This document shows, piece after piece, positions 56,272 through 64,000 of a stretch of 64,000 nucleotides of DNA. The notes under the pieces were generated by a model. It was not told the DNA's origin, ran no database searches, and saw only the letters and a list, made by a program, of their open reading frames with translations. The position numbers were made by a program, and so were the translations under genes. The number at the start of each line of letters is the position of its first letter. Within the stretch, counting starts at the first letter, position 1. Source of the stretch: Nematocida parisii ERTm1 (Eukaryota; Microsporidia). The stretch is taken from contig NW_013524647.1 of the NCBI RefSeq assembly GCF_000250985.1, forward strand, positions 62,001 to 126,000, written 5' to 3'.

Positions 56272-58506
56272 ATGGAAGACGGAATTACTGCAGTGCATGT
56301 CCCACGGAGCATACCACTAGAATCCTGCTGTACTATTGTGGAAATAGATAATTTAAGGATTCTTGTCAACTTTGGCACGGAATATGACTTATCTTTAGAT
56401 ATTTATTCTGATCTGGAGTATTTAAAGAGTATAACACACATTATATTGTGCTCTAGTGATATTTCTTCATTGGGCGGCCTAATTCATCTGGAATCGTTGG
56501 GAATTGATGTGCCTATTTATGGGACAGTCCCAATAAAGATTTTGGGTCGGATAGAAATACTAGAAAGAATAAAGGTATTAGAAAAGTTTCACTCTATTGG
56601 TTCATCGGAGGCCAAGCAAGACAAGGTATTTGACAAAATAATTCCATTGAAATACACGCAGACAGTGGAGCTGTCGGATGGAATTTTTGTTGGGCCACTG
56701 AACAGCGGTAGTTCTGTTGGTGGGTCAGTGTGGAAAATACGTAAAAATGAGCAGGAGTGGCTAATATGTGACAAAGTAAACCACAGAAAAGAGGCACACT
56801 TAGATGGTCTTGACACATCAAATATTTCTAAGCCACTAGGAATAGTAGTGAATAGCACACATGTAATTAAAGAACAAAATACTAGACGAATGAGGGATAA
56901 AGAGTTAGTAGACTGCATTGTTAAGTGTATAAATAATAAAGGAAAGGTGTTTATACCAACAGGGTACTCCCAGTTGTTAGAGATTGTCATGACCCTTTAT
57001 AACCACAAGGATACTCAAGAACTCACGATGGCACTATACTCTTTCTATGGGAGTAAGTATTTTGACATGGTAAAAACCATCCTAGAGTGGACAGGTAGCT
57101 CAATTCTGCAGAAATTCAACCAAGAAAAAGAGAATCCATTTAATCTGCTCAATTTAAAATTCTACAATGAGTGTGCAGACTGCGAAATCCCTGAAGATAT
57201 TATATTTGTGATTGATAGGCATGGAAATTCTGGATTCTCTCCTGTTATATTACCAGGCATAGCAAAAAATCCGCAGAATCTAATTTTAAAAATGTCTGAC
57301 TCTCTCCAGTATAAAGAGCGCGCAGGAGGCAGTACGAGGGCAGAAGAGGGCGGCAGCACAGAAGTAAAAAACTCCAATGATGCTTCTTTATCTGATGCGA
57401 TTTCGGATGACAAATCTATTTCTAAAGAGGCATCAAGCGATTGCAACCAAGTCTCTAAGAAAGCTAGACAATGCCAATATAGCCACACTATCATGCTGTC
57501 TCCAATTAAGTATGCTCGTCTTTCTACCACAGAAATAGAAACAGAATATAAAAAGTCTAAAAAAGAACAAGATGAACAAGAGGCACAGAAAAAAATAGAC
57601 AGCTTGGTAAAGCAAAAGATCGAGGACTCCTCAGAGGAGGAGGAAGATAGAAAGCAGATATTCAATAGATTCTGGCACGAATTACAGGATGAAATAGAAA
57701 CAATGGAAGAAAAGATAACCTATCTTGATTTTGATATCAAGTGCACTGGAAGCGAGCTTTTGTTCCCTAATCCGGCAAAAAGAAAGCCAACAGACGAGTA
57801 TGGAGAGCCTGTGTCTATTCAAAAAGACAAGGAAGAAGAAAAGGAAGTGGAGGTAATTATGAAGCCAGAAGTGATACAAAAGAAGGCATTTAGAATTAGC
57901 ATTAGAAAAAAGCAAACAATTGAAATATACGCCCAGATAAAAACTCTTCTATTTACAAGCGAGAGTGACATATTCAATTTAAAGATTGTTTTATCTGGAA
58001 TAGGTTCAGAGAAGATAGTTGTTTATGGAGAGGATCCAATTCTTAGAAAGGTTCTTAAAGAGTACTTTACGTGTACAAAAACATCCATGCAGGTGCTTGA
58101 GCTATTTGACCGGCAGAAACTTGAGGGAATTCGGCACACAGTGCCATTAAAAATCAGAAATGATGCCTTGTCTCACATACAGGTGCAGAAGCTGGGGAAT
58201 ACTCTCATAGGATACTTTAAGGCAAAGGTCCAACCAGCAGAAAAAATACCAATTCTAGAAATAGATGGGATGGAAAATATAGGCGAAAGCATTTGTGTGG
58301 GAACAGCAAAACTTAGCGAGTTAAGACAGATATTTATAGATGAAAAGATTAAAGCAGATGTAGTGGATAACAAACTCATCATAAGTGATGAAATATCCAT
58401 ATACTTTGATAAGCAGAAGCTTATACTTGAAGGAGATATCTCTAAAGAACTGTATCAGGTAAAGAAGATTCTGTCCCAGAGCATTGCTTGTCTTCATTCT
58501 GAATAA
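56272..58506 (+). CDS. CFT2: CPSF100/CFT2, inactive metallo-beta-lactamase subunit of the cleavage-polyadenylation complex
   Basis: 744-aa protein. The N-terminal MBL fold follows Cft2/CPSF100: 'NLRILVNFGTEYDLSLDIYSDLEYL', then 'ILCSSDISSLGGL' where active enzymes have HxHxDH (no zinc ligands), 'PIYGTVPI', 'GGSVWKIRKN', and 'NHRKEAHLDGLD' matching 'NHKREIHLNG'. The beta-CASP part includes 'GKVFIPTGYSQLLEI'. A disordered S/E/K insert is at about 345-460, and a conserved C-terminal domain follows 530. It pairs with the endonuclease CPSF73/Ysh1, not encoded in this window. Loss of the metal motif is normal for this family. Confidence 0.92.
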   Translation: MEDGITAVHVPRSIPLESCCTIVEIDNLRILVNFGTEYDLSLDIYSDLEYLKSITHIILCSSDISSLGGLIHLESLGIDVPIYGTVPIKILGRIEILERIKVLEKFHSIGSSEAKQDKVFDKIIPLKYTQTVELSDGIFVGPLNSGSSVGGSVWKIRKNEQEWLICDKVNHRKEAHLDGLDTSNISKPLGIVVNSTHVIKEQNTRRMRDKELVDCIVKCINNKGKVFIPTGYSQLLEIVMTLYNHKDTQELTMALYSFYGSKYFDMVKTILEWTGSSILQKFNQEKENPFNLLNLKFYNECADCEIPEDIIFVIDRHGNSGFSPVILPGIAKNPQNLILKMSDSLQYKERAGGSTRAEEGGSTEVKNSNDASLSDAISDDKSISKEASSDCNQVSKKARQCQYSHTIMLSPIKYARLSTTEIETEYKKSKKEQDEQEAQKKIDSLVKQKIEDSSEEEEDRKQIFNRFWHELQDEIETMEEKITYLDFDIKCTGSELLFPNPAKRKPTDEYGEPVSIQKDKEEEKEVEVIMKPEVIQKKAFRISIRKKQTIEIYAQIKTLLFTSESDIFNLKIVLSGIGSEKIVVYGEDPILRKVLKEYFTCTKTSMQVLELFDRQKLEGIRHTVPLKIRNDALSHIQVQKLGNTLIGYFKAKVQPAEKIPILEIDGMENIGESICVGTAKLSELRQIFIDEKIKADVVDNKLIISDEISIYFDKQKLILEGDISKELYQVKKILSQSIACLHSE

Positions 58507-58996
58507 TATTCGATTATAGAAGCTGTGAATGGAAGGGGAGTACATTGGATATTTTTTATTCTATGCTAGTTAGCAGTGAAAGTTGGCTATATTATATATA
58601 GCATACGCAGCCTAATAGAAATTATACTATCCAAAAACACTACTCAGTTGCCAAATGCTTAATAGATTATTTCTATTCTATTCCTAGCACACTCTTATAT
58701 TCTGGTTCTTAGGTATAACTATTACAATTATCTATTTGCTAATGGTCAGCGCCAGAACAAAAATGAATTCTATAGAATATTCATGCTATGTATAAAAATA
58801 AATGTGGCCGTATTTATTAAATAGTTATATTTTAGAAGAAACAGGACCATCTTATATAATAGAATCAGAGCTTTACTAAAATATCTTGAATTATCTGTTC
58901 TCATATATGTATAGCTATAAAATCTACGTATATAGAAATTACACCCAGAAAGTATAATATAAATAACCAAAATAAGAATTTATAAATTTTTAAGAT
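58507..58996. other. intergenic spacer
   Basis: About 490 bp, AT-rich; nothing recognised. Confidence 0.4.
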
Positions 58997-60553
58997 ATGC
59001 GAATTTATGAAGGAATACTCTTTATGGCCTTTCTTGCTGCTCTTAAAGCGGCATCAACATCGCCGCAATTTGGGCAAAGCGGTGTAGAGCCCGATTTTGT
59101 TTCAATATTAAGAATAAATGAACTGTACTACATACACAAGATGCATACAATGAATGAAACTGACCCGATAAATGAAGATACAATAAAATATTTGCAAGAA
59201 TTTCCAAATGATGAAAATATGGATGCATTTACAAACTTTTATTTTGTGATTAGGTTCATAAATTCTACATCAATTGTAATACAAACTATTGTGTCAAATA
59301 TAGTGCATGTTGTTGGCAAATACACTACGTATGTAACAATGATGCAGCCATTGTTTATTCATGCCTATGAAAATTCATCTAAGTTAACTATGGCAGAAAA
59401 GAAAAAGCTAAAGCATCTTATTTCTCGCATTGAGAACATACAACCAGATATCAAGGTAAAGGAAACATTAAAGAAAGCCGAGCTTCTAATTAATGAACTA
59501 GTGAATATTAAAAGTTTATGTTGGATAAAGAATTTGGGGGTATATGATATAAACAAGAAAAATGAAATGTTATTAAAGATCCTTGCTAACGCAAGAGAGC
59601 TTAAAACTGCTATGTTTAATATTTACATCATCCACACCGCGCTGGAAACAATAATCACAAAATCAACTTTTGTATTGAATACAATGAAAAAAGATACTAA
59701 TGATATAATTATAAGTCCGATTGGATGTATAAACAACTCTTGTATTATATGTTATTTCGCAAAGCCATGCAAGGTAATTCTATCACATAAGTGGCACACG
59801 ACCTGGTACAATGTATTTGAAAGTGTTGTATGCCAGCTTATTTCTAATGTTGATGCTCTTGTAAATGACAGTATTGGAAAAAATGATATTAATACTAATT
59901 TATTCTTATCCAATAAAAATATAATCATTGGATCCTATATAGTGCCGTTATTAGGCATTAGATACAAATGTTTTAAAAGGGGCGGTGCGTACTATAATGC
60001 CATTATAGATGCTATTATAAGCTGTGGTATGACATTTAAGAGTTTGAATCTATCAGAAGCAAAGATAGACAATACACATGAAATGCTTTTTTTAGTTAAA
60101 AAAATTCCTATATCCAATAATTACATTTTGCTATGGAAAAAAGTTCGATGGGCACTAAACAAACTAGAAAAAGATTCAGATAAAATATTAGATACTTTAG
60201 ATATAGATGATAAAATAATATACTGCAATCTTTCGGATGAAATATTGTTCTTTTCTTTTGTGTTTAAAAGGTATTTAGGGCATTTTAATAATATGTTTTG
60301 TACCTGGAACAAAGAAAAAATCTCACTTGATTTTAAGCTCTGCTCAGCAAATGATTATATCAGCATGTGCATTATAAAGATTCTACAAATAGAGGATTCC
60401 ATAAGCAATGAACAGGTAGCAAATTCTTTTCTGACTTTACAGAATATGTGTGATACCATATTATTACTAGAAATTATTATAAGTCAGTTAGTCGATGAGT
60501 TAGCAATTTTTTGCCATGATTTTTCTCCTGTTAATGAGCTTACCTTGGAATAG
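58997..60553 (+). CDS. large secreted protein, unknown family
   Basis: 518-aa orphan with a signal peptide (residues 1-20, MRIYEGILFMAFLAALKAAS). The rest is a helical, Ile/Asn/Lys-rich protein with scattered Cys (e.g. 'CINNSCIICYFAKPC' about 247-261) and N-glycosylation sequons. Size, composition and secretion resemble the frameshifted gene at 35.1-37.0 kb, but I could not align them convincingly. Candidate host-exposed protein of a microsporidian expanded family. Confidence 0.7.
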   Translation: MRIYEGILFMAFLAALKAASTSPQFGQSGVEPDFVSILRINELYYIHKMHTMNETDPINEDTIKYLQEFPNDENMDAFTNFYFVIRFINSTSIVIQTIVSNIVHVVGKYTTYVTMMQPLFIHAYENSSKLTMAEKKKLKHLISRIENIQPDIKVKETLKKAELLINELVNIKSLCWIKNLGVYDINKKNEMLLKILANARELKTAMFNIYIIHTALETIITKSTFVLNTMKKDTNDIIISPIGCINNSCIICYFAKPCKVILSHKWHTTWYNVFESVVCQLISNVDALVNDSIGKNDINTNLFLSNKNIIIGSYIVPLLGIRYKCFKRGGAYYNAIIDAIISCGMTFKSLNLSEAKIDNTHEMLFLVKKIPISNNYILLWKKVRWALNKLEKDSDKILDTLDIDDKIIYCNLSDEILFFSFVFKRYLGHFNNMFCTWNKEKISLDFKLCSANDYISMCIIKILQIEDSISNEQVANSFLTLQNMCDTILLLEIIISQLVDELAIFCHDFSPVNELTLE

Positions 60554-61336
60554 ACCTTTTTATCTTTTCTACTGTGGTTTAAGCTATTTTTACTATAATT
60601 ATTTTAAAATGTTTTTATTTTACAAATAATACAATAATGCGTACACAATTTATATAACTAAGTTTACAGTGTGAATAGATTTGTATTTATTCTTCCAAAA
60701 GTACACACAAAAAATAATTTATTTAATTAATTAAGGAATACATGTGCCAAAAATAGCAAGACGCAAAATATAAGACCCCTCTGAAAGAAGTTGGTGTATA
60801 CAGAAGAAAGTGCAAACAAATGACTAACAATCAGCAATTTATCAATTAATATCTAAAATAAACAATATAGGCCGAATTCACTATAAACCCCTGTGCGCTA
60901 GAAACAACATTTTTTACTGTTTAAAAAAGATCTACTTTATGTTTAGTGTTATTTTATTATTTCGCATAAGAGAAGCAATGCATTGGATAACCCGAATACA
61001 TATAACTATATAATTATTTTTTAATAATAAAGAAAAATTTATTTTGTGCCGACCCTTTATTATAACACTAAGCGCCTTCGTCTTCTAAATATAATCAGAG
61101 ATACTCTAAAATATAACTGAAAATTAAATTAGACGAGAATATTTAAATTATGCAATCTCTACAAATCTATATGCAGACAGCTATTTACTCATACGAACCA
61201 TCCTAAATTCCCCTAGCACACATCTCTGCATTCAATTGAAATATTAACTCATATTTCAGAATAAGATACGCTCTATGTCTGCAAACTTTTGGAATATTTC
61301 ATAGCACACTGAAAAAACAACCCAATGCAAATATAC
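60554..61336. other. intergenic spacer
   Basis: About 780 bp between convergent genes, AT-rich. TAACCCGAA at 60988-60996. No gene. Confidence 0.4.
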
Positions 61337-62101
61337 CTATTGCATCCAGTCATCTCTAAAGTGTTTTTGATTATTATTGCTTCTTCCTATTTTGAGTTTG
61401 TTTCTCTCAAAGCGCTGAGTAAACTGTTTTATCTTTAATTTCTCTTCTTCTGTCTGCTCTGGTACCTCTTTTGTCACCACTTGTGTGTGTTTCTTATTCA
61501 TATCTTGGTAGTATTCTATATCTCTCAGTGTCTGTGCATAGTACTTATTGTACCTCTTGTTTCCAGCAATCTTTCCAGATGGCAAGTACAGCTCACTTCC
61601 ATCCTGTGAAATATATCCAATGCCCTTCTCTGGATAGCTATAAAAACTGTCATATTCCTCCGTGTTGATATAGTTCATATGATGCATTGATACCATATGG
61701 CTGCGTGCTTTGCTAATACACGAGAACCTTTTATTACAGCAAGTACACATGCAGTATCCAATCTTTTCTTTTAAATGCTTTATCAAACCGCACACATTCA
61801 CTATATACTGAGGAAGAAGCAGTTTAAATCCGTGCATTTCTAAATGCTCAATATACTCGCCGCTGACTATCTCATCGCAGTATAGGCACTCATTCTCCTT
61901 TAGCGCATACACGCCAGTTTCTTCTGTCCGTTTATTATTAGTCTCTGGCTTTTTTACGCTTATACTCTCGCACTCTTTTACCTCCAGACTATCCATGGGT
62001 TCTATGCCCGCCAATCGCCTTTTAGAGTTTTCTTCATGTATTGCACTTTTATAGTGCTCTTTTTTATTTTCAACTTCTTTATTACATGTGGTGCACTTCA
62101 T
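61337..62101 (-). CDS. REI1: REI1/ZNF622-type 60S maturation factor
   Basis: 254-aa C2H2 zinc-finger protein, shorter than yeast Rei1 (393 aa). Finger 1 is at 3-22 (C3, C6, H16, H22), followed by 'SKRRLAGIEPM' (like 'YNLKRRVA-LPP'). Finger 2 ('CLYCDEIVSGEYIEHLEMHGF') leads into 'LLPQYIVNVCGLIKHLKEKI', and finger 3 ('CTCCNKRFSCISKARSHMVSMHH') ends before 'EYDSFYSYP', matching the Rei1 'E-F-x-x-F-Y-D-F' block. Rei1 probes the 60S exit tunnel and recycles Arx1 with Jjj1, also encoded here. Divergent from the kinase with 65 bp between starts. Confidence 0.9.
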   Translation of the reverse strand: MKCTTCNKEVENKKEHYKSAIHEENSKRRLAGIEPMDSLEVKECESISVKKPETNNKRTEETGVYALKENECLYCDEIVSGEYIEHLEMHGFKLLLPQYIVNVCGLIKHLKEKIGYCMCTCCNKRFSCISKARSHMVSMHHMNYINTEEYDSFYSYPEKGIGYISQDGSELYLPSGKIAGNKRYNKYYAQTLRDIEYYQDMNKKHTQVVTKEVPEQTEEEKLKIKQFTQRFERNKLKIGRSNNNQKHFRDDWMQ

Positions 62102-62166
62102 CTGTTTTAGCCAAGATACAAATTAATTTTTCTTAAATTAAAACTTTTCTTTGCCATATTATCGCT

Positions 62167-63168
62167 ATGCAGGCCAAATGTAAGAAAATATATGAAACAA
62201 ATCACTCTTCCATCTATTGTATAGAAAAGACCAGAGAATCAAATAAAATTCCAATAAAATTGGCTATAAAAGTAGTTAAAAACAAGAAAAGCCAGGAAAT
62301 AAAAATACTTAAAGAGCTAAACCATGTAAATATAATAGAAATGCATTCTACTATACATTCGATAGGTAAAAGATGGTTTGCAATGGAGTACTATAAAATG
62401 AATTTAAAGGAGATATTCCCAATACAATCAACAGAATATAAGTACTATATAATAAAGTGTATTGCAGATGGCCTATCATATCTCCATAGCCAAGAAATAA
62501 TCCATAGGGACATTAAACCACAAAACATTTTAATATACAAGGAGAATGTAAAAATAACAGACTTTGGCACAGCTAAATACATAAAAGAAGATAGATTGTC
62601 AGATAGCAGAAAGGGGAATGAAAACAATCCCACAACACTCCCCACAACAAAAGAAGTAGAAATATTTAAGAATGAAGTAAAAGAAATGATTATAAAACAG
62701 ATCGAGTATGATAAATATTATAATATTCACGAAAAAATCGAACTAAATAATGTCAATTTGAGTAAAAGCGGCATTGTTGGAACACTTCATTATGTTCCTT
62801 TGGAGGTTTTGATAGGCAGCAGGGATTATGGCTGTGAGGTTGATATATGGGCGGCGGGATGCACATTTTGGGAGATTTTGTATAATGAAGTCTGCTTCAA
62901 TGGAGACTGCGAAATGAACCAAATAATAGAAATAGTCACTAAACTAGGTGTAACAAAAAAAGACAAAGAAATGTTAAGCAAGTACCCATTTGGCGGATTT
63001 ATTCCGATTAAAAAGGAAGAAAAGAGCAATTTATTTGAAAATATACCGGGGTGTGGCAAGAATCTCTTTAAAACCTTGTTAACTCTTAATGCCAGTAATA
63101 GAAAACTCAATAATGAAGGTATTAAAAATATTCAATCTAAAGACTATAGCAACATAGACTATATATAG
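62167..63168 (+). CDS. CMGC-like serine/threonine protein kinase
   Basis: 333-aa kinase domain. The ATP lysine is in 'LAIKVVKN', the catalytic loop is 'HRDIKPQN', the Mg loop 'DFG', and 'GTLHYVPLEVLIG..DYGCEVDIWAAGCTFWEIL' gives the APE and F-helix blocks (P-L-E for A-P-E). The glycine loop is badly degenerate ('YETNHSSIY'), and about 65 residues are inserted between DFG and the P+1 loop. The C-lobe wording fits CDK/CMGC kinases, but no PSTAIRE helix is evident ('KKSQEIKILKEL' instead). Possibly a divergent CDK; substrate unknown. Confidence 0.8.
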   Translation: MQAKCKKIYETNHSSIYCIEKTRESNKIPIKLAIKVVKNKKSQEIKILKELNHVNIIEMHSTIHSIGKRWFAMEYYKMNLKEIFPIQSTEYKYYIIKCIADGLSYLHSQEIIHRDIKPQNILIYKENVKITDFGTAKYIKEDRLSDSRKGNENNPTTLPTTKEVEIFKNEVKEMIIKQIEYDKYYNIHEKIELNNVNLSKSGIVGTLHYVPLEVLIGSRDYGCEVDIWAAGCTFWEILYNEVCFNGDCEMNQIIEIVTKLGVTKKDKEMLSKYPFGGFIPIKKEEKSNLFENIPGCGKNLFKTLLTLNASNRKLNNEGIKNIQSKDYSNIDYI

Positions 63169-63210
63169 TCTAATCCATCTCTATTTATGTACAGAGAAAT
63201 CCTTTCTACA

Positions 63211-63384
63211 TTATTTCTTTTTTGAAGAATTATTTTCATCTTGGTTGCTTGGTGTGTTGTTATTGGCAGTTGGTGCAGCAGAAGGTGCAGGGGTGGCGGT
63301 TGTATCAGAAATAACTGCAGAAATAGAAAACACAACCATAACAAAAATACTTATAAATAGAAAGTGCTCTATATTGAATCTCAT
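63211..63384 (-). CDS. small secreted peptide
   Basis: 57-aa frame beginning at ATG 63384: signal peptide 'MRFNIEHFLFISIFVMVVFSISAVIS', then a Thr/Ala/Pro-rich and Asn/Ser-rich tail ending SSKKK. The frame is open upstream to ATG 63480, but the shorter start places the signal peptide at the N-terminus. Low complexity; no family. Convergent with the kinase gene, 42 bp apart. Confidence 0.45.
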   Translation of the reverse strand: MRFNIEHFLFISIFVMVVFSISAVISDTTATPAPSAAPTANNNTPSNQDENNSSKKK

Positions 63385-64000
63385 GTATATACTCCGCAAA
63401 GGATACTTTTTAATGCTTGTATTAACCAATCTAATTGTAAATATATCAACCAATGAATTTATGCACCAACCAATCAGCATCTGAATATTCTAAGATAGAC
63501 AAGTATTGTAATGGGCCGCAATTTACAAGTAGAATTGTAGGTACTAGCATGCTTTCTATGCGCTGTAATAGTATCAGAAGGTGTGTAAATAACTCTTTAA
63601 AGTATTTCTTATGGTTAGAAATGAACCAATAATTAAAAGAAATAAAATATTGGAATATTCACTAAGAATACTTATATACCATATGTCTAATCATTCTTTT
63701 AATATATCGTGTATTTAATAATATAATAATATCATTGTTGAGCCGTTCCATATTCAGTTGTGTGTGCGAGAGTTCTGGCCATCATAAAAATATAAAGAAA
63801 AGCAAATAAATAATATACACTATATGCAATAATACATAAGAAGGCTTTCGCGTATGCCTTACATATATTCATTTTTATGGCGATTTACCGGTACACAAAA
63901 CTATAAATAGAGGAAGTATAAGGATAAAAAAGCACCACATTATTTATTTTCTCTGTTTGTTGCTCTTCACTCTGCTGAGGTAGAAGCTGAGCTCTTCAGA
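63385..64000. other. right-edge spacer
   Basis: AT-rich, no gene visible. A fragment TATGCCTTACATATAT near 63855 matches one end of the dispersed palindromic repeat. The last 40 bp are GC-richer and may begin a feature outside the window. Confidence 0.35.

Overview
This window reads as a piece of a compact, intron-poor, AT-rich nuclear genome, most likely a microsporidian. The genes are single-exon and eukaryotic, and several are shorter than their relatives in free-living fungi (UDP-GlcNAc pyrophosphorylase about 342 aa, a minimal Brix protein, a bare PUF protein). Divergent genes sit 48-66 bp apart. Many orphan genes begin with a signal peptide. The Nematocida lineage is a guess; no rRNA gene is present to place it. 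I found no tRNA, no convincing intron, no CRISPR array and no intact transposon.

Layout. 0.1-11.2 kb is mostly housekeeping: a PUF RNA-binding protein, a decapping-activator-like microprotein, a Bfr1-like coiled coil, a TBC Rab-GAP, S-adenosylhomocysteinase, an MFS transporter, a cyclin-like protein and UAP1. 12.0-13.8 kb holds one inner-nuclear-membrane HeH/LEM-MSC (Heh1/Src1) gene broken into three frames. 13.8-22 kb is gene-poor: two GC-rich, strongly structured stretches that are probably non-coding RNAs (14.2-14.9 and 21.4-21.76 kb), a Brix-domain factor, secreted small proteins and a DPH7-like WD protein. 22-37 kb is dominated by lineage-specific secreted or membrane proteins in long AT-rich spacers, with an HSP110 and a lone Tc1/mariner-type HTH protein among them. 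37.5-64 kb returns to core genes: neutral trehalase, proteasome beta4, GID9/FYV10, eL33, PPX1, ORC1 (split), a SNAP-25/Sec9-like SNARE, RNA14/CstF77, a kinetochore Spc25-like pair, UBC7, JJJ1, CFT2/CPSF100, REI1 and a CMGC kinase.

Functional links. UAP1 points to chitin for the spore wall and trehalase to the spore sugar store. JJJ1 and REI1 act in the same cytoplasmic 60S-maturation step. RNA14 and CFT2 belong to the same 3'-end processing machinery. PUF, the EDC/PNRC-like peptide and Bfr1 all concern mRNA fate and lie within 3.5 kb.

The most unusual observations are these. (1) Three otherwise coherent genes are interrupted exactly at A-tracts: -1 at A8, A8 and A9, plus one +1 at A6. A fourth pair overlaps as ATGA beside an A6. 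This means either homopolymer errors or slippage-based decoding. (2) The 9-mer TAACCCGAA occurs at least 14 times on both strands, always between genes. (3) A palindromic repeat of about 50 bp occurs in three copies, two of which flank a membrane-protein gene. (4) Two structured RNA candidates could not be assigned to a class.
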